DNA of 64,000 nt from Pirellulaceae bacterium (lineage in GTDB: Bacteria; Planctomycetota; Planctomycetia; Pirellulales; Pirellulaceae): contig JAHDXO010000012.1 in assembly GCA_023382975.1 (NCBI GenBank), positions 122,502 to 186,501 of the forward strand, written 5' to 3'. Each line of letters begins with the position of its first letter. Within the stretch, counting starts at the first letter, position 1. Below the pieces are notes generated by a model. The model was not told where the DNA came from and did no database searches. It saw only the letters and a list, made by a program, of their open reading frames with translations. The position numbers were made by a program, and so were the translations under genes. Positions 55,923 through 63,690 of this stretch are shown here, one piece after another.

Positions 55923-57441
55923 GATAACTGACGACAGCCTGATTGCCGGGTTTGCGTGCGACTACGATGCCGCGGGCGATCGCACCGGCGTGTTGGAATC
56001 GGGAGGTGACCACGTGACCTGGACGTACGATGCAAGCAATCGCTTGACCCGCGAACAGCGGAGCGCACCATCGGCCTACGACAACACCTACACCTACGAT
56101 GGTTTGGACAATCGCCTGGTGAAAGACGCATCCGGGGAATTGACCACCTCGACGTACGATTTGGCGAACCAATTGGTAACCAGCCAGGATGCAAACGGCG
56201 TCACCACGCACACGTACGATCTCGCCGGCAATCTGCATCTAGTCGAACAGCCCACCGGCCAGCGGACGACGACCACGTGGGACGACCAGAACCGCCAGAC
56301 CGGTGTGTTGCTGCCCGACGGCAGCGCCGTGACCAATACCTTCCGCTATGACGGACTGCGCTACAGCAAGCAAGAGCCGCAGTCCACGACGAAGTTCCTT
56401 TGGGACGTCAACAACTACCTGGCCGAGACCGACGCCGACGACGACATCCAAGCCGTTTACACCAACGAGCCGCAACCGTACGGGAACCTCATCAGCCAGT
56501 ATCGCAAAGGCCCAACGATCTGGCTACCCAGCTACTATCAGTACGATGCCCTCGGCGCGACGCGCGTGCTGACGAATGACGCGGGAGATATGACCGACAC
56601 GTACCTGTACGATGCGTGGGGCAATGAACTGGCAGTAACCGGAACAACCGTGACCCCATTCGGCTGGGTCGGGCAGGTAGGATACTACTGGGACGAGGGC
56701 ACGGGAACCTTCTACATTCGCGCGCGGGTCTATGAGCCGGTGACGGGTCGCTGGATGTCGCAGGATCCGTTGTTCTATCCGGTGGCCAATGCCTTGGCAG
56801 GTTTCGGCACCCACACTGTCTGGGCGAACCTCCGCTACAACCGGAATCGATACTACGTTGGGAGCGCTGATAGTGTTAATCTCCGCCAATACGCGGGCGA
56901 CAATCCGCTTGTGCTCAGTGATCCAACTGGACTTGCGGCTGTTAAACTGGCGTATCCTGTGGTTTGTACGTGGTGCCGCAAATGCAAGGTTTCATTTCTC
57001 CGACAAGCGTGCAGCGGTTTCATCTGGGCAAAAAGGCCATGGACCGATTGCACTAAACCAACCGTCGTATCCTGCCCATTGCCGGTAGGAGAAGATGGCA
57101 AACCTCTCACCACAGATCGTGGCCAGGTCTATCTGGAACCTAGGGCGTGCTGCAAGTCTAAGCGTCCAAGATCCTATTCTCATTATTGCACCGCGTACTG
57201 GGAAGAGGAATCGCACACGAATCCACGGGTCGATCCACCAATGACCAATTGTGATAAGTTGATGTTCTCCTGGATCGCGAATGCGGGAGGGAGCCAGGGG
57301 ACCCAACCCCACGCGGATTGTATGGAATGGTGTGAAAAATGCTTTGCCAAGATTGGAATAAATGACGGTACGGACATGGACGTGAAACAAATCCTTAAGA
57401 AGGAGTGTATTGACGGCACATGCAACTATGCATATGGGTAA
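55852..57441 (+). CDS. RHS cassette B with Cys-rich tip
   Basis: A short RHS protein (529 residues from ATG 55852; the frame is open back to 55447). RHS homology starts at ~55930 ('DYDAAGDRTGVLESGGDHVT'), corresponding to late in cassette A, and runs through 'YLYDAWGNELAVTGTTVTPF' to 'RARVYEPVTGRWMSQDP' and 'LSDPTGLAA'. The tip (~56932-57441, about 169 residues) has 15 Cys, including 'CTWCRKC' and 'CMEWCEKC', and no family I recognise; it differs from tips A and C. If the internal promoter is used, translation could start at GTG 56014 (GGAGGTGA upstream). It is followed by a membrane-anchored LRR gene. Confidence 0.75.
   Translation: MFAGVPSASYGRHVASNAVERYNWITDDSLIAGFACDYDAAGDRTGVLESGGDHVTWTYDASNRLTREQRSAPSAYDNTYTYDGLDNRLVKDASGELTTSTYDLANQLVTSQDANGVTTHTYDLAGNLHLVEQPTGQRTTTTWDDQNRQTGVLLPDGSAVTNTFRYDGLRYSKQEPQSTTKFLWDVNNYLAETDADDDIQAVYTNEPQPYGNLISQYRKGPTIWLPSYYQYDALGATRVLTNDAGDMTDTYLYDAWGNELAVTGTTVTPFGWVGQVGYYWDEGTGTFYIRARVYEPVTGRWMSQDPLFYPVANALAGFGTHTVWANLRYNRNRYYVGSADSVNLRQYAGDNPLVLSDPTGLAAVKLAYPVVCTWCRKCKVSFLRQACSGFIWAKRPWTDCTKPTVVSCPLPVGEDGKPLTTDRGQVYLEPRACCKSKRPRSYSHYCTAYWEEESHTNPRVDPPMTNCDKLMFSWIANAGGSQGTQPHADCMEWCEKCFAKIGINDGTDMDVKQILKKECIDGTCNYAYG
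55892..55920 (+). promoter_or_regulatory. Promoter at the head of RHS cassette B
   Basis: TTGCCT (55892-55897), 17-bp spacer, TACAAT (55915-55920), conserved in position with the copy at cassette C. Downstream, GGAGGTGA at 56001-56008 followed by GTG 56014 in the RHS frame is a plausible translation start. Confidence 0.55.
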
Positions 57442-57569
57442 GCTTCCGCTGAAGGCGCACTGGCGATTGGAGCAGTTGCCACAATCCCCCTATGACTACA
57501 CTGTAGCGTCAGCTTTGTTTGATCGCTTACGGCCGCGAAGACTCCGTGACCACCGACAAGAGTGTTGTA

Positions 57570-58196
57570 ATGACCACCATCATGCGATTCAAGTTACGAA
57601 CAGCACTGATGATCGTTGCGTGTTTTGCAGCCCTATTCGGGGCAATTGCAGCTGCGACAAACGGCTACTGCAAACGATTGCGCATCACAGCGGAATTGAC
57701 GGCTATGGGTGCGTGCTGGGTTGCGTTCGACGACAACAACGACCCGGAGTGGGTAGCCTTCAATGATCGCATCACCTCAAGCGACATCGCGCGTTACACG
57801 ACGCTAAGGTATCTTGACTTCACAGACTCCAACGTCAGGGACGAAGATCTTCAGCACCTAACTGAGCTACCGGCGGTTTTCTACCTTGAACTCGATGGGA
57901 CGAATATTTCCGACGCGGGAGTAAAGCAGCTTTCTTCAATCCAGCACCTCGAAGTGCTCGACTTGACGGGGACGCGAGTGACTGATGCTGCGGCGCAAGA
58001 CATTGCGATGATACGAGGGCTTCGTGGAGTTAACCTATCGAGGACGATGGTAACATCGGATGGTATTGACGCAATTCGGTCTTTGCGTCCCGACGTATGG
58101 GTCAAACACGACATTCCTGAGGCGGCCAGGAGAAAAAACGGGCAAGCCGGTAGCGAACGGGGAAGATCAGGGGAGGGGACGATTAAGGAAGATTAA
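57570..58196 (+). CDS. Membrane-anchored leucine-rich-repeat protein, putative cognate of tip B
   Basis: A 208-residue protein with an N-terminal transmembrane or signal segment ('RTALMIVACFAALFGAIAAA') and an LRR domain: 'YTTLRYLDFTDSNVRDEDLQ', 'ELPAVFYLELDGTNISDAG', 'IQHLEVLDLTGTRVTDAAA', 'LRGVNLSRTMVTSDGIDAI'. The last ~20 residues ('KNGQAGSERGRSGEGTIKED') are read through an intergenic repeat-like sequence, so the original C-terminus may have been altered. Location after tip B suggests an immunity or accessory role. No clear ribosome site; ATG 57582 is an alternative. Confidence 0.7.
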   Translation: MTTIMRFKLRTALMIVACFAALFGAIAAATNGYCKRLRITAELTAMGACWVAFDDNNDPEWVAFNDRITSSDIARYTTLRYLDFTDSNVRDEDLQHLTELPAVFYLELDGTNISDAGVKQLSSIQHLEVLDLTGTRVTDAAAQDIAMIRGLRGVNLSRTMVTSDGIDAIRSLRPDVWVKHDIPEAARRKNGQAGSERGRSGEGTIKED

Positions 58197-58235
58197 GGGG
58201 ACGCAGCTCATTTCCTTGATCGGGCTGCGAAGCGG

Positions 58236-58269
58236 GGACCGAAAAAGGGGACGGACCGAAAAAGGGGAC
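58236..58269 (+). repeat. 17-bp tandem duplication
   Basis: GGACCGAAAAAGGGGAC occurs twice back to back (58236-58252 and 58253-58269) at the left edge of the leader element of cassette C; copy B has one related unit (GGACCGGAAAAGGAAAC). It may mark the element's end. Confidence 0.6.
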
Positions 58270-58606
58270 GGGGGTCTTTTCAACGGAAGCGTTGCATCAA
58301 GAGGTGTGCTGCCTAAGCAAAAGCGTAGTGAACACGCTGGTTCTCAGCAAGAAGGGCCCCCGTTCACTTTTTCCGGCCGCACCGAGCGAGGCAATCGGGC
58401 AAGCGAATGTTGGGCAAGGGAATGTTTTTCCGTGCGGAGGAACATTTGGCGTGTCGAATCGGCAAATGCGGGTCGACCATCGGTCTTCCAGATTTCGTTC
58501 CCATTCGCTTGCCCGCCATTCGCTTGCCCTCGACATGTTCGCCGGTGTCCCATCCGCCAGCTACGGATACCATGTTGCCTCGAACGCGGTGGACCGGTAT
58601 AATCGG
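58253..58606 (+). repeat. RHS-cassette leader element, copy C
   Basis: Second copy of the ~352-bp leader. The inverted repeat arms are 58397-58424 (GGGCAAGCGAATG, GGGCAAGGGAATG) and 58502-58529 (CATTCGCTTGCCC twice), with a 77-bp loop. The element ends in TTGCCT-17 bp-TATAAT. The loop sequence differs more from copy B than the arms do. Confidence 0.8.
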
Positions 58607-60166
58607 AGAGTTGACGACAGCCGAATTGCCGGATCCGCGGACGACCACGACGCCGCCGGCAATCGCATCGGCTTGTTGGAATCGAGCGGCGATCGCGTGA
58701 CCTGGACCTACGATGCAACCAATCGCTTGAACCGCGAGCAGCGCAGCGGCTCGTCAGCCTACGACACCACCTACACCTACGATCCCTTGGGCAATCGCCT
58801 GGTGAAAGACGCATCCGGTGTGCTGACAACGTCGACGTACGACCTGGCGAACCAATTGGTAACCAGCCAGGATGCCAACGGCGCGACAACCTACACCTAC
58901 GATCTGGCCGGCAATCTGCACATCGTCGAGCACGCCACCGGCCAGCGGACGACCACGACCTGGGACGACCAGAACCGCCAGACCGGCGTACTCTTCCCCG
59001 ACGGCAGCGCGGTCACCAACACCTTCCGCTTCGACGGCCTGCGCTACAGCAAGCAAGAGCCGCAAGCCACGACAAAATTCATTTGGGATTTTGAGAACTA
59101 CCTCGCCGAAACCGACGATCAGGACGAACTCCATGCCGTTTACACCAACGAACCGCAACAGTACGGGAACCTGATCAGCCAGTATCGCAAAGGGCCAACC
59201 CTCTGGCTGCCCAGCTACTATCACTACGATGCCCTGGGCGCGACGCGCGTGTTGACGGATGACGCCGGGGATGTGACCGACACGTACCTGTACGATGCGT
59301 GGGGGAACGAACTCGCCGTCAGCGGCTCGACCGTCAATCCACTCCGTTGGGTCGGGCAGGTTGGGTACTACTGGGACGAGTCGAATGGGAGGTTCTACAT
59401 TCGCGCGAGGGTGTACGAGCCGGTGATCGGTCGGTGGATGTCGCAGGATCCGGTAACACACGGTGTTAACTTGTATCCGTATGCATCAAATAGCCCGCTG
59501 ACGCTAACTGATCCAACGGGGTTGGTTCCGACGATCAAGTTATCTCTCACGAGCTTTGAAAACCGCGCGTGCGGCTTCATTCGCACAGCTTGGCTGATGA
59601 CATTCAATCCCCTCAAGGCCCGCGCCCTGATGGTAAGCCATCTCTGCTACGACTGCACTTTTGTGGACTGCGAGAAAGAAGCCGGCTGCTGCACGAGGGC
59701 AAGACGACGTGTTGACAGGCCCGGCAATTGCATCTACGAGACCTTTGTACTGCAAGTCGGCGAGTTTGGATTCCAGGATCATAATACACATAGGATATAT
59801 TCGTTTCAGAGATGCTCCAGCCGAGGCCACGTAGCTGTCGCGAACAACATTAGAATTTACAGCTACGCGGCACTTGAAGCACTTCCAGAGCCGGCACGAT
59901 CGGAAGCGATGCATTGGGAGCAGCAAGCGTTGGGAAATCGCTTTCCCCGGGCGACTTTCACGCGATGCGGCGATACAGTACAAATCACCTCTGGGCACTC
60001 CAGTCAGCCCCCGTTCTGGGACAATGCGAAGGCTATTGTTGCCGCCACCTACCGTTCCTGGCGAATTCGTTGGGATTGCTGCAATCTGAAGACCCGAAAA
60101 CAAGAGTTCGAGGCGTACACTGATGATCGCGGAATCAGGCGCGACATCTTTGAAAGAAACTACTGA
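58535..60166 (+). CDS. RHS cassette C with Cys-rich tip homologous to A
   Basis: 543 residues from ATG 58535 (frame open from 58292). RHS homology starts at ~58650; the segment 58846-58986 is almost identical in DNA to cassette A 52906-53046. The core ends 'RARVYEPVIGRWMSQDP' and 'LTDPTGLVP'. The tip (~59522-60166, about 214 residues) aligns with tip A over its full length: 'NRACGF', 'VSHLCYDCTFVDCEKE', 'RPGNCIYE', 'NNIRIYSYA', 'SQPPFWDN', 'RSWRIRWDCCNL', 'QEFEAYTD', ending 'DIFERNY'; all 11 Cys match. No known toxin family recognised. Its TGA overlaps an ATG leading into the HEAT-repeat gene. Confidence 0.78.
   Translation: MFAGVPSASYGYHVASNAVDRYNRRVDDSRIAGSADDHDAAGNRIGLLESSGDRVTWTYDATNRLNREQRSGSSAYDTTYTYDPLGNRLVKDASGVLTTSTYDLANQLVTSQDANGATTYTYDLAGNLHIVEHATGQRTTTTWDDQNRQTGVLFPDGSAVTNTFRFDGLRYSKQEPQATTKFIWDFENYLAETDDQDELHAVYTNEPQQYGNLISQYRKGPTLWLPSYYHYDALGATRVLTDDAGDVTDTYLYDAWGNELAVSGSTVNPLRWVGQVGYYWDESNGRFYIRARVYEPVIGRWMSQDPVTHGVNLYPYASNSPLTLTDPTGLVPTIKLSLTSFENRACGFIRTAWLMTFNPLKARALMVSHLCYDCTFVDCEKEAGCCTRARRRVDRPGNCIYETFVLQVGEFGFQDHNTHRIYSFQRCSSRGHVAVANNIRIYSYAALEALPEPARSEAMHWEQQALGNRFPRATFTRCGDTVQITSGHSSQPPFWDNAKAIVAATYRSWRIRWDCCNLKTRKQEFEAYTDDRGIRRDIFERNY
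58575..58603 (+). promoter_or_regulatory. Promoter at the head of RHS cassette C
   Basis: TTGCCT (58575-58580), 17-bp spacer, consensus TATAAT (58598-58603), just before the point where RHS similarity begins. Confidence 0.6.
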
Positions 60167-60225
60167 TGGACAAGTTGTGGGCTGAATTGACAGATAATCG
60201 ATCTATGGAAAAGGGGGTGCGCCAA

Positions 60226-61077
60226 ATGCATACGCTTGCGGTTTTGGTTTTGTCTACAGTACTCATTGCTGACCCTGTTTCCGGCGAACAGCGAGCAACG
60301 TCTCAAGCCACCAACGAGGATAGATTGTTGGATATGCTCGATTTGGGGGAAACGGATCAGAAGATCGAGGCCGCTCGCCAACTGTCCGTCCAGCCGCAGA
60401 TTGCCAAGCGGTCGATACCTCGCCTAATCCATGCACTGCGGGATAATGATATCTTTGTAAGGCGTTGGGCGGTCTACGCGTTAGGGCGATTGGGGCCAGC
60501 TGCGATTGACGCTGTGCCAAGCTTGCGAGAGCTACTCCAGAACGACGACTTCCCGTTACGGGTCTATGCGGCTTTTTCGCTTTGTCAGATCAACAGACAG
60601 CAGTCGCAACACGCCCTCCCAGTGCTCATCGAAGCACTCTGGACATCCGATCCGGAGGTTCAGACTGCTGCGGCTCGCCTGATTGGGGAGATGGGGCCTT
60701 TGGGGAAGGATGCGGTCCCATACCTAGCGGTCGTGGTTGTATTTAACGAAGTCGACGGGCCTCGCACCTGGAATTCGCCGCTTGTTCGGTTAGTACCGGC
60801 GAAATCGCGTCAAGAGGAGGAACTCCCGATATCGTTTCATCTGCCCGGTACGGTAGTAACGACCAATGCTATCGTTCGCTACTGGGACTTTGATGGCGCG
60901 GAATCGTCGACCAATGCCGCACGGTGCGCCGCCCTCAAAGCCTTGGGACAAATCGGTCCGGCCGCTAAAGGTGTGTGGCCATTCGTAGAGGGAGCCCGAT
61001 ATGATCGGGATGTGGCAGTCCGCTCAATCGCACGTAACGCAATGGAAAGGATTTGGGGCAGGAAGGCGAGTGAATAG
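60226..61077 (+). CDS. Exported HEAT-repeat protein, putative cognate of RHS tip C
   Basis: 283 residues from ATG 60226 (GGGGG upstream), beginning with a signal peptide (MHTLAVLVLSTVLIADPVSG). ATG 60166, overlapping the RHS stop, is an alternative start that adds 20 residues before the signal. HEAT units: 'DIFVRRWAVYALGRLGPAAI', 'FPLRVYAAFSLCQIN', 'PVLIEALWTSDPEVQTAAAR', 'KDAVPYLAVVVVFNEVDGPR'. It shares long blocks with the protein after cassette A. Predicted to be exported and to bind the adjacent tip. Confidence 0.8.
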   Translation: MHTLAVLVLSTVLIADPVSGEQRATSQATNEDRLLDMLDLGETDQKIEAARQLSVQPQIAKRSIPRLIHALRDNDIFVRRWAVYALGRLGPAAIDAVPSLRELLQNDDFPLRVYAAFSLCQINRQQSQHALPVLIEALWTSDPEVQTAAARLIGEMGPLGKDAVPYLAVVVVFNEVDGPRTWNSPLVRLVPAKSRQEEELPISFHLPGTVVTTNAIVRYWDFDGAESSTNAARCAALKALGQIGPAAKGVWPFVEGARYDRDVAVRSIARNAMERIWGRKASE

Positions 61078-61110
61078 GGCGACTGGTACACACTGCCGGA
61101 GCCCGTCCAA

Positions 61111-63085
61111 ATGTCGAGAAGAACGGTTCCAGGAGCCCCGCTGTGGCAGAGGACCATGTGGACGATGCACGGCATGAACGGGAGCATGGAGACGGAGAAT
61201 CCGCTACACGAGCCGACGACGATCACCGATGACGTCGCCGGTCGCCAGAACGCGATCCTGGATGGCCGCGGTATCCAGAGCACGTTCTACTACGACGCCG
61301 CGAACCAGCGCACCGCGCAGCTCTCGACCAACGATGCCCCGGTCACGTACGGCAACGATGAAGTCGGCAACCATTCGGCAGACTCAGACGGAGTTGACCG
61401 ACGGCGCCTGCACCAGCTATACTTACGATGCGGCTTCAAGGGTTCAGCAACTGTACAATCTCAAGGCGGACGGCAGCGTGATCCTCGGCCTAACCTACGA
61501 CCACGACCCAGTGGGCAACCCGACCAGCATGCTGGAATCCAGCGGGGACCGCGTGACGTGGACGTACGATGCAACCGATCGCCTGACCCGCGAACAGCGC
61601 AGCGGCCCGTCCGGGTACGACACGGGCTACACGTACGATCCCTTGGCCAATCGGCTGGTGAAAGACGCATCCGGTGCGCTGACCACCTCGACATACGACT
61701 TGGGCAACCAATTGGTAACCAGCCAGGATGCGAAGGGCGTCACTACGTACACGTACGATCTCGCCGGCAATCTGCATATCGTCGAACAGCCCACCGGCCA
61801 GCGGACGACGACCACATGGGACGACCAGAACCGCCAGACCGCTGTGCTTCAGCCCACCGGCGCCATCACCACCAACACCTTCCGCTTCGACGGATTGCGT
61901 CACAGCAAGCAAGAGCCGCAGTCCACGACGAAGTTCCTTTGGGACGTCAACAACTACCTAACCGAAACGAATGCCGCCGATGAAATCCAAGCCGTTTACA
62001 CCAACGAGCCACAACCGTACGGCAACCTCATCAGCCAGTACCGAAAGGATGGGGCGATTTGGACGCCCAGGTATTTCCAGTTTGATGCGTTGGGCTCGAC
62101 GCGGATACTGACGGATGACGATGGGGAGGCGACGGATGTGTATCTGTATGACGCGTGGGGAAACCAGCTGGCGGTTAGCGGCTCAACTGTCAATCCATTC
62201 CGCTGGATCGGGCGGGTTGGGTACTACTGGGACGAGGCTACGGGAACCTTCTACATTCGGGCGAGGGTGTATGATCCAGTGACGGGCCGTTGGATGTCGC
62301 AGGATCCGCTGTTCTATCCGGTGAGCGGCTCATCGAGACAGCCCGGCGCGATTGGGACGGGCAGACGCCTTTCAATAGAGAATCCATCTGAGCAACAGCA
62401 CAGATTCAACCTCTTCCGCGCGTACTTCATCCCCGAGAGTGTAGACCCGAGCGGGCTGTTTGCCGGCTCACCCGACAAAGGTAGTCCGGTCGGCGTAGCT
62501 GTGGAAGGAAAAAGGATATGTGGTATTGTCTTGATGGAAGCTAATGGTGGGCCAGTTCCAGATGCGGGGCTCTTGAATACCAACGCCATTGTGCCTGAAA
62601 GGCCCTTCAGCACGCAGGAAGAGATACTGAACTTTGTACAGAAGCAGAAGTGTTGCACCCTCTACTTGCTTGGTCATTGCGGGAGCACGTCTGGTGGCAT
62701 CGTGGGGCAGAGCGGCGGTATTGGACCCATTATACTACCGGATGACCATTTCGAGGCACAGTTGCGGCAGGCGTTTTTGGATAATGGCTGTTCACACTGT
62801 GTGATAAACATCTTCGCTTGTGCATTGGGCGACACAGCTAAAGTGGATGCTACTCGCGACGGCATCGCGAAAGACACCGGTTGCCTGACATGTGGGACTC
62901 TGTCTGGTCTTCAACAGACCTTGTGGAATCCGCTCAACCCGTGCAGCAAAGAACCGTGGCGACACGCGTGCAAACCACCCAAGAAGGGCTGGAAGGTGGG
63001 ATGCATTGAAATGGGTGTGGCATCAGGCCCCTACGGACCGGTGCCCTATTGTAGGAGGAGTGGGTGGATGCCGCTTAGGGAGTGA
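61111..63085 (+). pseudogene. RHS cassette D, rearranged, with caspase-like tip
   Basis: RHS sequence runs in frame 1 from ~61210 to 61368 ('GRQNAILDGRGIQSTFYYDA'), then jumps by an internal deletion and a frameshift to frame 2 at ~61385 ('ELTDGACTSYTYDAASRVQQ') and continues to the core end 'RARVYDPVTGRWMSQDP'. A frame open from 61229 to 63085 covers most of it. The tip (~62452-63085, about 210 residues, 13 Cys) contains 'LYLLGHCGSTSGG' and 'VINIFACALGD', the spacing of a caspase-fold (clan CD) His/Cys dyad as in DUF4347 or CHAT-like domains (His codon 62674, Cys codon 62819). The core is damaged; the tip is intact. Confidence 0.65.
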
Positions 63086-63134
63086 GGGCCATGTCTTCTG
63101 TAGATTTTGAGCGCGTTCTGGTCACGGTGCGACA

Positions 63135-63608
63135 GTGACCAAGCCTTACGCTTTCCGGTTACGATTCTCATTGCGGTCACTCTTCGTGGTCGTTTTGTGG
63201 ATCGCGGTGTTGCTGACCCTGGTCCAGGAGCGACGTCGCTGGCTGAAGCGTGACTTTGAGACTATGCAAGATGTCGTCGTGGAACTGACACCAACGATTG
63301 ATCTGATTGAAGGATATTATCGTCTGCATGGACGATATCCAGCAAGTCTGGGCGCAGCCGGTATTCCCTCGCCCTCATCCCGCCATGGTTGGCTCGTCGA
63401 ATACACCGAGTACGACGGTCGGTGTTACTGGCTTCAGGTCTTTCTTCGGGACTACGCCCATTACTGTTTCTGGGACAGTGACCAACGTGCATGGCGCACG
63501 AAAGGCCGTAAACCGCAGGAGGTGGAGTGGTCGGAGGCGTACATCGAACAACGAATTGCGTCTTGGAGGGAAGCAAGAGAGCAACGCGAGGCGGCAGGCC
63601 CCAATTAG
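63135..63608 (+). CDS. Small membrane-anchored protein, putative cognate of tip D
   Basis: 157 residues starting at GTG 63135. One N-terminal membrane segment ('LRSLFVVVLWIAVLLTLV') is followed by a soluble domain with 'IEGYYRLHGRYPASLGAAGI', reminiscent of the post-helix region of type II pseudopilin-like proteins, and a Trp/Tyr-rich part ('GRCYWLQVFLRDYAHYCFW'). The position after tip D is equivalent to that of the HEAT and LRR genes after the other tips, suggesting an immunity-type partner. No ribosome site is clear. Confidence 0.6.
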   Translation: MTKPYAFRLRFSLRSLFVVVLWIAVLLTLVQERRRWLKRDFETMQDVVVELTPTIDLIEGYYRLHGRYPASLGAAGIPSPSSRHGWLVEYTEYDGRCYWLQVFLRDYAHYCFWDSDQRAWRTKGRKPQEVEWSEAYIEQRIASWREAREQREAAGPN

Positions 63609-63690
63609 TCGCTACCATGAGCGGGGGGCGGAGGGCGGAGGGCAGGTCTTGACATACAACTTACTGCCCGCGACAAATGACGGATGGCAT

